The notes below the pieces were generated by a model. The model had not been told where the DNA came from and ran no database searches. It saw only the letters and a list, made by a program, of their open reading frames with translations. From Streptomyces sulfonofaciens (GTDB taxonomy: Bacteria; Actinomycetota; Actinomycetes; Streptomycetales; Streptomycetaceae): a stretch of 64,000 nucleotides of DNA. This document shows positions 17,585 through 26,140 of the stretch, in pieces (position 1 is the stretch's first letter; each line of letters starts with the position of its first letter). Made by a program: the position numbers and the translations under genes. Where the stretch lies: contig NZ_BNCD01000011.1 in assembly GCF_014656295.1 (NCBI RefSeq), positions 62,001 through 126,000 of the forward strand, read 5' to 3'.

Positions 17585-18520
17585 ATGACGACGACTGTTG
17601 AGGCCGGTACCGCCACCGCGGCCGTGCACTTCGACCAGGTGAGCAAGTCCTACGGGGACGTACGGGCCGTGGACGGGCTGTCGCTGGAGCTTCGCCCGGG
17701 CGAGACCGTCGCCCTGCTCGGCCCCAACGGCGCGGGCAAGTCCACCACCCTCGACCTCCTGCTCGGTCTGCGGAACCCGGACCAGGGCTCGGTGCGGGTC
17801 TTCGGGCTGAGCCCGAGGGACGCGATCGTCGCAGGGCGCGTCGGTGCGATGCTGCAGAGCGGCGGCCTGATGGACGAGATCACGGTCAGGGAGCTGGTGA
17901 AGCTCGCCTGCGACCTGCACCCCAAGAGGTACCCCGTGGCCGACGTGCTCACCCGGGCCGGTATCGAGGCGCTCGCCGACCGCAAGGTGAACAAGCTCTC
18001 CGGCGGTCAGGAGCAGCGCGTGCGGTTCGCGCTGGCCACCGCGGGCGCCAACGACCTGATCGTGCTCGACGAGCCCACCACCGGCATGGACGTCTCGGCC
18101 CGCCAGGCATTCTGGGCCACCATGCGCGAACAGGCCGACCAGGGCCGCGCGGTGCTGTTCGCCACGCACTACCTGGAGGAGGCCGACGAGGTCGCCGACC
18201 GCGTGCTGGTCCTGCACCGCGGCCGGCTGCTCGCCGACGGCAGCTCCACGGAGATCAAGGCCAGGGCCGGTCAGCGCAGGATCGCCTTCGACCTGGAGAC
18301 CGTCGACGAGCAGGTGAAGGAGAAACTGCGCAAGCTGCCGTTCCTCAGCAGCATCGACATCTCCGCGGAGACCGTCCGCATCCAGTCCACCGACGCCGAC
18401 GCCACCGTGCACGCCGTGTACGGCCAGGGCCTCTACCCCCGTAACCTCGAAGTGGCCGGGCTCGGTCTGGAGCAGGCCTTCGTCGCCATCACCGCCGCCG
18501 AGGAGGCGAAGACCGCATGA
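17585..18520 (+). CDS. ABC-2 exporter ATP-binding protein (DrrA type)
   Basis: 311 residues. Walker A GPNGAGKST, signature LSGGQEQRVRFAL, Walker B LIVLDEPTTGMD, H-loop FATHYLEEADE and the DrrA-type C-terminal region. ATG 17585 is used because AGGTG precedes it; ATG 17576 is possible. Its stop overlaps the permease start by 4 bases, and the permease overlaps a histidine kinase, which overlaps a response regulator: one coupled ABC/two-component operon. Likely drug or lipid export controlled by the kinase pair. Confidence 0.93.
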   Translation: MTTTVEAGTATAAVHFDQVSKSYGDVRAVDGLSLELRPGETVALLGPNGAGKSTTLDLLLGLRNPDQGSVRVFGLSPRDAIVAGRVGAMLQSGGLMDEITVRELVKLACDLHPKRYPVADVLTRAGIEALADRKVNKLSGGQEQRVRFALATAGANDLIVLDEPTTGMDVSARQAFWATMREQADQGRAVLFATHYLEEADEVADRVLVLHRGRLLADGSSTEIKARAGQRRIAFDLETVDEQVKEKLRKLPFLSSIDISAETVRIQSTDADATVHAVYGQGLYPRNLEVAGLGLEQAFVAITAAEEAKTA

Positions 18521-19257
18521 CCAGCCTCATCAGGCTCGAACTCGTCCGCGCCCTGCGGAACAAGAAGTTCCTGTTCTTCTCGGTCGTCTACCCCGCCGTG
18601 CTGTACCTGATCCTCGCGGGCACCGCGTCCAAGGACAGCAAGGTCGCGGGCACCAGCCTGACCCTGCCGACGTACTACATGGTCGCCATGGCGTCCTTCG
18701 GCGCGCTGACCGCCGTTCTGATGGGCAACAGCGAGCGGATCGCCAAGGAGCGCGAGAGCGGCTGGGTCCGCCAGCTCCGGCTCACCTCGCTGCCCGGCAG
18801 CGGCTACGTGCTCGGCAAGATCTCCAGCGCGGCCGTCGTGAGCCTGCCCTCGATCGTGATCGTCTTCGTCCTCGCCGCGGTGCTCAAGGGCGTCACCCTG
18901 AGCGCCTCGCAGTGGCTGGCGCTGACCGGTTCGATCTGGGCCGGCAGCCTGGTCTTCGCGGCGCTCGGGGTGGCCATCGGCTACCTGGCGACCGGCGACG
19001 CGGTGCGCCCCATCACGATGATCACGTACTTCGCGCTGTCGCTGCTCGGCGGCCTGTGGATCCCCACCACCGGCTTCCCGACCTGGCTGCAGAACATCGT
19101 GCAGTGGCTGCCCACGCACGCCTACTCCGCGGTCGGCCAGGCCATCGAGCTGGGCCACACGCCGCAGTGGAAGGACTTCGCCATCCTCGTCGCCTACCTC
19201 CTGATCTTCACCGGCGGTGCGGCCTGGCTGTACCGGAAGGACACCAGGACGGCGTGA
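18517..19257 (+). CDS. ABC-2 type exporter permease
   Basis: 246 residues, six hydrophobic segments, typical short ABC-2 membrane protein (N-terminal RLELVRALRNKKFLFFSVVY, mid-part helices, C-terminal last helix FAILVAYLLIFTGGAAWLY). ATG overlaps the ATPase stop (ATGA). Works with the preceding ATPase; the substrate is not deducible. Confidence 0.92.
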   Translation: MTSLIRLELVRALRNKKFLFFSVVYPAVLYLILAGTASKDSKVAGTSLTLPTYYMVAMASFGALTAVLMGNSERIAKERESGWVRQLRLTSLPGSGYVLGKISSAAVVSLPSIVIVFVLAAVLKGVTLSASQWLALTGSIWAGSLVFAALGVAIGYLATGDAVRPITMITYFALSLLGGLWIPTTGFPTWLQNIVQWLPTHAYSAVGQAIELGHTPQWKDFAILVAYLLIFTGGAAWLYRKDTRTA

Positions 19258-20573
19258 GCGCCATGGCCAGGGCACGCCGGGAGGGCCGGGACCCCGCCGC
19301 CGGGACCCGCCGGGAGGACCGGGGCCCCGCCGCCGGCGGGGCCCCGTCCGCCGTGGTGCCGGACGCGGGGCGCGACCGGCGGGTGCGCCGGCTGTTCGCC
19401 ATGGGCCGCCCGCCCGCCAACCGGCGCGAGGCCTACAGCAAGCTGCTGTGGATCGGCATCTGGCTCACCTTCCTCGGGGACCCGGTGCGCGACCTGCTGC
19501 GGGGTGACGAGACCTCCGGGTTGCACATCCTGGGGTGGACCGGCCTCGTGGCCTTCGTGGCCATGTACCTCGCCCTGGTCTTCCGGCACACCAGCCGCGC
19601 GCTGGAGCGCAACGTCGTGTGGACGGTCCTCGGCGCGCTCTTCGCCCTCGCGACCGTCCTGACGTTCGCCCTCAGCCCCGCCTGGCTCGTGCTGTACGTG
19701 TACGTCGCGGTGGCCTGCGGGGCCACGCTGCCGCTCCCCATGGCCCGCTGGTCCATCGTCGGTGTCGCCGCCGTGGTGGTGGGCGCGGGGCTGGTCCGCG
19801 GCGGGACACGGACCGGCTTCGACCTCGGCCTGCTCGTCCCCGCGGTGATCGGCGGCTTCGCGATGACCGGCGTGCGCCAACTGGTGCTGACGACGGTGGA
19901 GCTGCGCCGGGCGCGCGCCACCGTCGCCCAGCTCGCCGCCAACGAGGAGCGCCTGCGGCTCGCCCGCGACCTGCACGACCTGCTGGGCCACTCGTTGTCG
20001 CTGATCACGCTGAAGAGCGAGCTGGCCGGGCGGATGCTGCCCGACCGGCCGGAGAAGGCCGCGCAGCAGGTCCAGGACATCGAGCGGGTCAGCAGGCAGG
20101 CCCTCGTCGACGTCCGCGAGGCGGTCTCCGGGTACCGGCGGCCCCGGCTGCTCGGCGAGCTGGCCGGCGCCCAGGTGGCGCTCGCCGCGGCGGGCATCAC
20201 CCCGGTGGTGCCCGCCGACGGCGACCCGCCGCTGCCCGAGGAACTGCCCGAGGAACGGGAGTCCGTGCTCGCCTGGGCGCTGCGCGAGGCCGTCACCAAC
20301 GTCGTGCGGCACAGCGGCGCCCGCAGGTGCGGCATCGAGCTGATACGGCGCCAGACACTAGGCGGCGCCTTCCTGGAACTGGCCGTGGAGGACGACGGCG
20401 CGGGCGGCGCCGCCGTCCCCGGCAACGGCATCACCGGCCTGACCGAACGCCTGGAGGCCGTCGGCGGCACCCTGGAGACGGCCTCCGGCCGGCTGGGGGG
20501 CTTCCGGCTCCAGGCGAGGGTGCCGCTGGGCCCGGAGCGCACCGGGCCGGAGCCCGTAGGATCCGGGGCATGA
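19254..20573 (+). CDS. Sensor histidine kinase, NarL/DesK class
   Basis: 439 residues from GTG 19254, overlapping the permease stop (GTGA); ATG 19263 is an alternative. A hydrophilic Arg/Gly tail of about 60 residues is followed by about five transmembrane helices, then a HisKA_3 dimerisation box LARDLHDLLGHSLSLITLK with phospho-acceptor His241, and a HATPase domain with N-box EAVTNVVRHSGA. No separate periplasmic sensor domain: intramembrane-sensing class. Partner is the response regulator encoded next; probably monitors the exporter or the membrane stress it relieves. Confidence 0.93.
   Translation: MSAMARARREGRDPAAGTRREDRGPAAGGAPSAVVPDAGRDRRVRRLFAMGRPPANRREAYSKLLWIGIWLTFLGDPVRDLLRGDETSGLHILGWTGLVAFVAMYLALVFRHTSRALERNVVWTVLGALFALATVLTFALSPAWLVLYVYVAVACGATLPLPMARWSIVGVAAVVVGAGLVRGGTRTGFDLGLLVPAVIGGFAMTGVRQLVLTTVELRRARATVAQLAANEERLRLARDLHDLLGHSLSLITLKSELAGRMLPDRPEKAAQQVQDIERVSRQALVDVREAVSGYRRPRLLGELAGAQVALAAAGITPVVPADGDPPLPEELPEERESVLAWALREAVTNVVRHSGARRCGIELIRRQTLGGAFLELAVEDDGAGGAAVPGNGITGLTERLEAVGGTLETASGRLGGFRLQARVPLGPERTGPEPVGSGA
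20557..20562 (+). promoter_or_regulatory. Possible internal leaderless promoter (response regulator)
   Basis: TAGGAT seven bases before ATG 20570, inside the 3' end of the kinase gene. It could allow response-regulator synthesis independent of the operon. Coincidence is possible because it lies in coding sequence. Confidence 0.3.
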
Positions 20574-21184
20574 GCGACACGATCAAGGTCCTGCTCGCCG
20601 AGGACCAGTCGATGGTCCGCGAGGCCCTGGCCGCACTGCTCGGCCTGGAGCCGGACATCGAGGTGGTCGCCCAGGTCGCCCGGGGCGACGAGGTGCTGGC
20701 CGCGGTGCGCGAGCACGACGTGGACGTGGCGCTGCTGGACATCGAGATGCCCGGCAAGACGGGCATCGAGGCCGCCGCCGAGGTGCGCCGCGCACGGCCC
20801 GGACTGAAGCTGGTCATCCTCACCACCTTCGGCCGGCCCGGCTACCTGCGCAGCGCGATGGAGTCCGGCGCCGACGCCTTCCTCGTCAAGGACGCGCCCG
20901 CGGCCCAGCTCGCCGAGGCGGTGCGCAAGGTGCTCGCCGGGGAGCGCGTCATCGATCCCACCCTGGCCGCCGCGGCCCTCGCCGACGGAGCCAACCCGCT
21001 CACCGACCGAGAACGCGACGTGCTGCGCGCCGCGGCCGACGGCTCCACCAACGCCGAGCTGGCCGGGAAGCTGCACCTCTCCCAGGGCACCGTGCGCAAC
21101 TACCTGTCCACGGCCATCCAGAAGCTGGCCGTGCGCAACAGGGCCGAGGCCGTCCGGATCGCCCGCGAGAAGGGCTGGCTGTGA
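20570..21184 (+). CDS. LuxR/NarL-family response regulator
   Basis: 204 residues. Receiver domain with acidic pocket ED (11-12), phospho-acceptor Asp57 in LLDIEMPGK, the Thr and Lys of ILTTFG and LVKDAP; the C-terminal LuxR HTH has PLTDRERDVLRAAADGSTN and LSQGTVRNYLSTAIQKL. Overlaps the kinase stop by 4 bases. Presumed to regulate the upstream exporter operon. Confidence 0.95.
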   Translation: MSDTIKVLLAEDQSMVREALAALLGLEPDIEVVAQVARGDEVLAAVREHDVDVALLDIEMPGKTGIEAAAEVRRARPGLKLVILTTFGRPGYLRSAMESGADAFLVKDAPAAQLAEAVRKVLAGERVIDPTLAAAALADGANPLTDRERDVLRAAADGSTNAELAGKLHLSQGTVRNYLSTAIQKLAVRNRAEAVRIAREKGWL

Positions 21185-21194
21185 GGCCGCCGCC

Positions 21195-21210
21195 CCGGCC
21201 GTACGGCCGG
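21195..21210. terminator. Hairpin between convergent genes
   Basis: Perfect palindrome CCGGCCGTACGGCCGG, 11 bases past the response-regulator stop. The rest of this 146-base gap is low-complexity with an 18-base direct repeat beginning GGGCGTGCGGGGCACCGG. Confidence 0.5.
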
Positions 21211-21330
21211 TGACGGGGCCGGGTGGTGCGGGCGTGCGGGGCACCGGACGGTCCGGGCGGGGCGGCGCCGGGCGTGCGGGGCACCGGGCGGGGCGGGGGC
21301 GCAGGGTGGCGCGGGCACCCCGGCGCCGGG

Positions 21331-22290
21331 TCAGTTGAGCATGGCCCGCGCCGCGCGCGCCTGGCCGCGCACCCGGGCCGCGGCCCGTTCGTCCACCGCG
21401 GCCACCACCTCCGCGTACGCCTCCAGCTCCGCCGCACCGCCGAGGTAGTCCCCGCGCTGCACGAGCAGTTCGGCCCGCTCGTGGCGCAGCCGCGCGGGGT
21501 GCGAGGGCAGCAGCAACTGGAGGTCCACCGCCCACAGGGCGACGTCGGAGTGCTCGGGCCGCGCGGCGGCCCAGGCGCGGATGTTGTTCAGGATGCGCAC
21601 CAGCACGTCCAGCGGCCGTGCGGGCACCAGCATCGACGGGTGGAAGGGGGCGCCCACCGCTCCCGCGACCAGCAGCCGGGCGTCCTCGCCCGCCAGCACC
21701 CGGCCGCCGTCGAACGGGTCGACGAGCACCTGCCCCTCAAGCGCCTCGCCGGCCGGCCGGCCGTGCTCCCGATCGCGTGCCGGCCGCTCCGCGCCCGTCC
21801 CGAGGCCGACCACGAAGTGCCCCGGCAGGGCCACCCCGTACACCGGCGCCCCGGCCCGCCGCGCCACCTCGATCCAGACGACGGAGAGCAGGATGGGCAG
21901 CCCCCGGCGGCGGCGCAGCACGGTGTGCAGCAGCGAGGCGTCCAGACGGCGGTACTCGGCGGGTGTGCCGTGGAAGCCGTACCGCTCGCCGAGCAGCTCC
22001 ACCAGCGCGCGGGCCCAGGCCCCCGGGCCGCCCGGGCGGAACGGCAGCTCGCCCGCGAGCCGGTCCAGCTCCATTTGCGTGGCGTCGATCCCCGCCGCGT
22101 CCAGCGCACCGTCCGCCTGCGCCCCCACCAGCAGGCACAGCAGGGCCAGGTCGGGCCGCTCGGCGCGGGCCTGCTCGGCGAACGCCCGCCGCCACTTCGC
22201 GGCCCGCGCCGGGTCAGGTGGGCGCGGCGGGGGAGGCGGGGGAGGAGATTGCGGGTGGGGCGGAGGCATCGGGGTGCGCCCTTTCGTCAT
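21331..22290 (-). CDS. SirB1-family transglutaminase-like protein
   Basis: About 319 residues. Pro-rich N-terminus, then a SirB1/transglutaminase-like core (PILLSVVWIEVARRAGAPVY, then ALPGHFVVGL) and C-terminal tetratricopeptide-like helices (LWAVDLQLLLPSHPARLRHE). The family equivalent of the transglutaminase nucleophile is not obvious. ATG 22290 (MTKGRTP) or 22269 (MPPPHP) are both possible and neither has a strong ribosome site. It is 71 bases downstream of the GNAT gene and probably co-transcribed. Function unknown. Confidence 0.75.
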   Translation of the reverse strand: MTKGRTPMPPPHPQSPPPPPPPRPPDPARAAKWRRAFAEQARAERPDLALLCLLVGAQADGALDAAGIDATQMELDRLAGELPFRPGGPGAWARALVELLGERYGFHGTPAEYRRLDASLLHTVLRRRRGLPILLSVVWIEVARRAGAPVYGVALPGHFVVGLGTGAERPARDREHGRPAGEALEGQVLVDPFDGGRVLAGEDARLLVAGAVGAPFHPSMLVPARPLDVLVRILNNIRAWAAARPEHSDVALWAVDLQLLLPSHPARLRHERAELLVQRGDYLGGAAELEAYAEVVAAVDERAAARVRGQARAARAMLN

Positions 22291-22361
22291 CCCGGTCGGC
22301 GGTGTGGGGGCGTGACGGCCGCGGGGCCGTCCGGTCGGGAAACGGGACGGCCGCGGGGCCG

Positions 22362-23411
22362 TCACCCCCGATAGTGGTGGTAGGAGTGGTGCACGTCGAA
22401 TCCCATGCCGTCGTACAGCGCCCGGGCGCCCGTGTTGTCCGACTCGACCTGGAGCCACGCCGCCGAGGCGCCCTCGTCGAGGGCGCGCCGGGCCAGGGCC
22501 GTCATGACGGCCGTCGCCAGGCCCCGCCGGCGGGCCGCCGGGTCCACCTCGACGGCCATGAAGCCTGCCCACCGGCCGTCCACGACGCAGCGTCCGATCG
22601 CCACGGGCACCTCAGGCGCCTCGCCGGGCACCGACGCGAACCACACCGAGGGCCCGGCCGCGAGCACCGTCCGCACCGCGCCGCCGGGTTCGGCCGCCGG
22701 GCCGCCGGGCCCGCCCGAGCGGTTGTAGCGCCGCAGCCAGCCCTCGTCGACGTCCCTGTGCAGCCGTACCCGTGCGGGTTGGGCCGCACGGTCGCCCGCC
22801 GGGTCGGCCAGCGGCGCGAGCGGCGCGGTGCGCAGCTCCGCGGTCACCTCCCGCCGCCAGCCGGCTGCCTCCAGGTCCGCGCAGAGCCGCTCCTGGGCGC
22901 CCGCCGTGCCGGTGGCCGTCTGGATGTACGGCGGCAGCCCGCGGCGCGCGTACCAGGCGCGCACCGCGGACAGCGCCTCGGGCAGCGGCAGGCCCGGGTC
23001 GCCGAGCGGCAGGACCGAGTTGGCCCGCCGGGTGAAGCCCACGGCACCGGTGCCCGCCGTGCCCGGCGCCCGGCGGACGGCGGCCCGCAGCACCCAGTCG
23101 CCGAGCGGTTCGCTCTCCACCGGCTGCCAGGCGCGTGCCGTGACGCGCGCCAGTTCCGCGTACGACGCGGACGGCCCCCGCCGCCGGACCGGCGCCCCGG
23201 GCACGACCTTGCCCGCGACGAGCGAGGACTCCGCGATGTGCACCCGTTCGCCCGTCCGGCGGGTGACGACCAGCGTCCCGTCGTCCCACGATGTGAGAAT
23301 CCCGACCGTGTCGGTGAACCTTCCGTCCGAGTCGCCGGTGTCGGCGAGCCGTCGGACGGAGATGCGTTTTCCCACGTCATGGACCGTTATGCGGACTTCG
23401 AGACGTCCCAT
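22362..23411 (-). CDS. GNAT acetyltransferase with N-terminal SH3-like domain
   Basis: 349 residues. Residues 1-70 form a small beta-rich domain (VHDVGKRISVRRL, GILTSWDDGTLVVTRRTGE); the C-terminal half is a GNAT domain with acetyl-CoA loop motif RRRGLATAVMTALARRALDE and ending VESDNTGARALYDGMGF. ATG 23411 is chosen; GTG 23438 has its purine tract too close. Divergent from fdxA across 155 bases. Acceptor unknown. The next gene on the same strand is a SirB1-like protein. Confidence 0.85.
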   Translation of the reverse strand: MGRLEVRITVHDVGKRISVRRLADTGDSDGRFTDTVGILTSWDDGTLVVTRRTGERVHIAESSLVAGKVVPGAPVRRRGPSASYAELARVTARAWQPVESEPLGDWVLRAAVRRAPGTAGTGAVGFTRRANSVLPLGDPGLPLPEALSAVRAWYARRGLPPYIQTATGTAGAQERLCADLEAAGWRREVTAELRTAPLAPLADPAGDRAAQPARVRLHRDVDEGWLRRYNRSGGPGGPAAEPGGAVRTVLAAGPSVWFASVPGEAPEVPVAIGRCVVDGRWAGFMAVEVDPAARRRGLATAVMTALARRALDEGASAAWLQVESDNTGARALYDGMGFDVHHSYHHYRG

Positions 23412-23469
23412 CGCGGCAAATTCCACGGCACTGTCCACCCCTCGTGTTCGGTTCCGGGCCCGGAACGGA

Positions 23470-23475
23470 GATACT
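23470..23475. promoter_or_regulatory. Candidate -10 elements in the GNAT/fdxA divergent region
   Basis: ATACTA here reads TAGTAT on the minus strand (for the GNAT gene), and the overlapping TACTAG reads toward fdxA. The two promoters may overlap. Confidence 0.35.
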
Positions 23476-23566
23476 AGGTGCGGGCATCGACGACGCCGCG
23501 CTCCCGCGCGCCAGGCGGCGGGGCCTGAGGTGGCCCGCCAGCGCCCTACCGAGGAGGAACGACAGC

Positions 23567-23887
23567 GTGACCTACGTCATCGCGCAGCCTTGTGTCGACG
23601 TGAAGGACAAGGCGTGTATCGAGGAGTGCCCGGTCGACTGCATCTACGAGGGCCAGAGGTCCCTCTACATCCACCCGGATGAGTGCGTCGACTGCGGTGC
23701 CTGCGAGCCGGTCTGCCCGGTCGAGGCGATCTTCTACGAGGACGACACCCCGGAGGAGTGGAAGGACTACTACAAGGCGAACGTCGAGTTCTTCGACGAG
23801 CTCGGCTCGCCGGGCGGCGCCAGCAAGCTGGGCCTGATCGAGCGCGACCACCCGTTCGTCGCCGCGCTGCCGCCGCAAAACCAGTAA
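23567..23887 (+). CDS. fdxA: 7Fe ferredoxin FdxA/FdxC
   Basis: 106 residues. GTG 23567 with GGAGG nine bases upstream gives the canonical start VTYVIAQPC. Cysteines 9, 17, 21, 40, 43, 46 and 50 bind one 3Fe-4S and one 4Fe-4S cluster, followed by the usual acidic C-terminal extension. Cytoplasmic low-potential electron carrier. As in mycobacteria it directly precedes the dapC-like aminotransferase. Confidence 0.95.
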   Translation: MTYVIAQPCVDVKDKACIEECPVDCIYEGQRSLYIHPDECVDCGACEPVCPVEAIFYEDDTPEEWKDYYKANVEFFDELGSPGGASKLGLIERDHPFVAALPPQNQ

Positions 23888-24056
23888 GGCGCCCCCGCAC
23901 CACAAGTGAGCGGCCCGTCGTTGCGCCGCCTCGGTCCCGTACGGCTCGTGTGCCGTGCGGGACCGAGGTGTTTGCTCCCCCGGCGGCCGGGTCGCCCCGG
24001 GTGACCGGGTCCCGCCGCCAGGATCCCGTGGCCGTACGCAAGAAAGAGTGAGCACC

Positions 24057-25163
24057 GTGTCCAGCTCCGCTTCCGCAGTCTCTAGCCGGCTCCCCGACTT
24101 CCCGTGGGACAAGCTGGAACCGTACAAGGCGACGGCGGCGGCCCACCCGGGCGGCATCGTCGACCTGTCCGTCGGCACCCCGGTCGATCCCGTGCCCGAC
24201 ATCATCCAGAAGGCGCTCGCCGAGGCCGCCGACTCGCCGGGCTACCCGACCGTGTGGGGCACGCCCCGGCTGCGGGACGCGATCAGCGGCTGGTGCGAGC
24301 GGCGGCTGGGCGCGCGCGGGGTGGGGCACCGCAACGTCCTGCCGGTCGTCGGCTCCAAGGAACTGGTCGCCTGGCTGCCCGTCCAGCTCGGCCTCGGCCC
24401 CGGCGACCGGGTGGCCCACCCGCGGCTCGCGTACCCGACGTACGAGGTCGGCGCCAGGCTGGCACGCGCGGAGCCGGTCGGGTACGACGACCCGACCGAG
24501 CTGGACCCGGCCGGCCTGAAGCTGCTGTGGCTCAACTCGCCCTCGAACCCGACCGGCCGGGTGTTGTCCAAGGAGGAGCTGACGCGCATCGTGGCCTGGG
24601 CGCGCGAGCACGGCGTCCTCGTCTTCAGCGACGAGTGCTACCTGGAACTCGGCTGGGAGGCCGAGCCGGTCTCCGTGCTGCACCCGCAGGTGTGCGGCGG
24701 TTCCTACGACGGCCTGGTCGCCGTCCACTCGCTCTCCAAGCGGTCCAACCTGGCCGGCTACCGCGCCGCCTTCCTCGCCGGTGACGAGCGGGTCCTCGGG
24801 GAACTGCTCGAGGTGCGCAAGCACGGCGGCATGATGACGGCCGCGCCCACCCAGGCGGCCGTGGTGGCGGCGCTCGGCGACGACGAACACGTTCGCGTGC
24901 AGCGCGAGCGCTATGCCGCCCGGCGCACCGCGCTGCGCGAGGCGCTGCTGAAGCACGGCTTCCGTATCGAGCACAGCGAGGCCAGCCTCTACCTGTGGGC
25001 CACCCGCGACGAAAGCTGCTGGGACACCATCGGCCATCTCGCCGGTCTCGGCATCCTCGCGGCCCCCGGGGACTTCTACGGCCCCGCGGGCAACCGGTTC
25101 GTCCGCGTGGCCCTGACCGCCACGGACGAACGCGTCCGGGCCGCGGTGGCCCGCCTGTCCTGA
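24057..25163 (+). CDS. dapC: Succinyldiaminopimelate transaminase DapC
   Basis: 368 residues, fold type I aminotransferase class I/II. Substrate-binding NSPSNPTGRVL, SDECYLELGW, PLP-lysine Lys228 in HSLSKRSNLAG. Actinobacterial DapC-type N-terminus LPDFPWDKLEPYKATAAAHP. Converts N-succinyl-2-amino-6-ketopimelate to N-succinyl-LL-DAP in the lysine/peptidoglycan pathway. GTG 24057 with AAGAAAGAG upstream is preferred; GTG 24048 is alternative. dapE lies 2 kb downstream on the same strand. Confidence 0.93.
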   Translation: MSSSASAVSSRLPDFPWDKLEPYKATAAAHPGGIVDLSVGTPVDPVPDIIQKALAEAADSPGYPTVWGTPRLRDAISGWCERRLGARGVGHRNVLPVVGSKELVAWLPVQLGLGPGDRVAHPRLAYPTYEVGARLARAEPVGYDDPTELDPAGLKLLWLNSPSNPTGRVLSKEELTRIVAWAREHGVLVFSDECYLELGWEAEPVSVLHPQVCGGSYDGLVAVHSLSKRSNLAGYRAAFLAGDERVLGELLEVRKHGGMMTAAPTQAAVVAALGDDEHVRVQRERYAARRTALREALLKHGFRIEHSEASLYLWATRDESCWDTIGHLAGLGILAAPGDFYGPAGNRFVRVALTATDERVRAAVARLS

Positions 25164-25317
25164 CCCGTTGCGCCGACGGGCCCCGGCCCACCTCCGGCCC
25201 AGGGGCCCGTCCAAGGGGCGCGCGGAGATGCGCGAGCAACCGGAACGCACGGCAGCGCGCCGCGACCGGCACGCCGCGCTTCCGGGCGCCCACACCGGCA
25301 CCCGCCCTCGGGCCCCC

Positions 25318-25347
25318 GCCGGAAAGAGCCGGAAAGAGCCGGAAAGA
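25318..25347. repeat. 10-base tandem repeat, three copies
   Basis: GCCGGAAAGA repeated three times immediately before the dapC terminator. Non-coding. Confidence 0.8.
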
Positions 25348-25355
25348 GAACGCAC

Positions 25356-25389
25356 AAGGGCCCGGGAAGCACCTGCTCCCCGGGCCCTT
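25356..25389. terminator. Bidirectional terminator between dapC and a secreted-protein gene
   Basis: Perfect 11-base stem AAGGGCCCGGG / CCCGGGCCCTT with 12-base loop, then TCACC on plus. Serves both convergent genes. Confidence 0.8.
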
Positions 25390-25425
25390 TCACCTCACGG
25401 CCGCACGCGCCGAACGGCGCCGCGG

Positions 25426-25788
25426 TCAGCCCACCGGCAGTCCGCCGGTCGCGGTGCCCGCGGCGGCACCGGTGGCGCCGCCCGCGGTTTCCACGACCTT
25501 TCCGACGGCCGGAGCGACGGTGCCCGTGCCGGTGCCCAGGGTCCTGCCGAGTCCCTTCTGCACGTCACGGTCGGCGGAGGTGCCCGCCGCCGTCTTTCCG
25601 ATCCGGTGCGAGGTGTCCTGGACCGTAGTGCCGGTGTGGGCGGTGTCCGGGGTGCTGAGCCCGGCCAGGTCGGCCGCGGCGGGGACGGCAGCGGCGCTCG
25701 CGACGCCGGCCGCACCGACCACGGGAGCCGCTCCCGCTGCGACAAGCAGCGCGGCTCGGGCGATCCGGCGGGTCAGGGGGAGGGACAT
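25426..25788 (-). CDS. Small secreted protein
   Basis: 120 residues. A clear Sec signal peptide (TRRIARAALLVAAGAAPVVG, likely cleavage after ASA near residue 32) and a mature part rich in Ala, Thr and Gly without cysteine. ATG preceded by AAGGAG at four bases, an excellent ribosome site. Streptomycete-type exported protein of unknown function. Overlapping palindromes at 25895-25925 may control it. Confidence 0.75.
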   Translation of the reverse strand: MSLPLTRRIARAALLVAAGAAPVVGAAGVASAAAVPAAADLAGLSTPDTAHTGTTVQDTSHRIGKTAAGTSADRDVQKGLGRTLGTGTGTVAPAVGKVVETAGGATGAAAGTATGGLPVG

Positions 25789-26140
25789 GATGCTCCTTCA
25801 GGACGGGATGCTCAGCGATCGGTGCCCGGCGCGCTCGGACGCCGTGACTACCGCTCGAAGACCCGGAAGGTTGCGGGAGCCGAAAGTAAAGAATGGGTAA
25901 TGCGTCGCATTATCCGCTACGGATAAAAGCGGCCGAACGTGCGGTGCGACCGATGAGTGCAAAATCCTTACGTCCGGCTGCGAGCAGGCCCGTCACCGGC
26001 CGGCGCCGCCCTTGGGGCCCGGCTTCCCCGGCCCCCCGGGCGCCCCGCGCACGGCCCTCCCTGCGGAGGAACGCCCGCACGGCTGCCCGAGTCCCGGCCG
26101 GGCGCCGGTCGCGCCGCGCCGGGCGCCGGTCGCGCCGCGC
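25789..26140. other. 352-base gap upstream of the small secreted-protein gene
   Basis: No gene seen. AT-rich from 25880 to 25975, with the palindromes described separately and likely the promoter of the secreted protein. 26000-26135 is GC-rich low-complexity with GCGCCGGTCGCGCC repeated (26100-26140). Confidence 0.5.
25895..25925. promoter_or_regulatory. Overlapping palindromes, candidate operator
   Basis: TAATGCG-T-CGCATTA (25898-25912; the symmetry extends with one mismatch per side to 25895-25915) and TATCCG-CTA-CGGATA (25911-25925) overlap, about 107-137 bases upstream of the secreted-protein start. Unusually AT-rich and symmetrical for this genome. No regulator assigned. Confidence 0.5.

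Noticed and set aside
13613..18412. 1599-codon minus-strand open frame
   Set aside because: Lies opposite four well-supported plus-strand genes; its composition is GC-driven shadow and no family motif appears.
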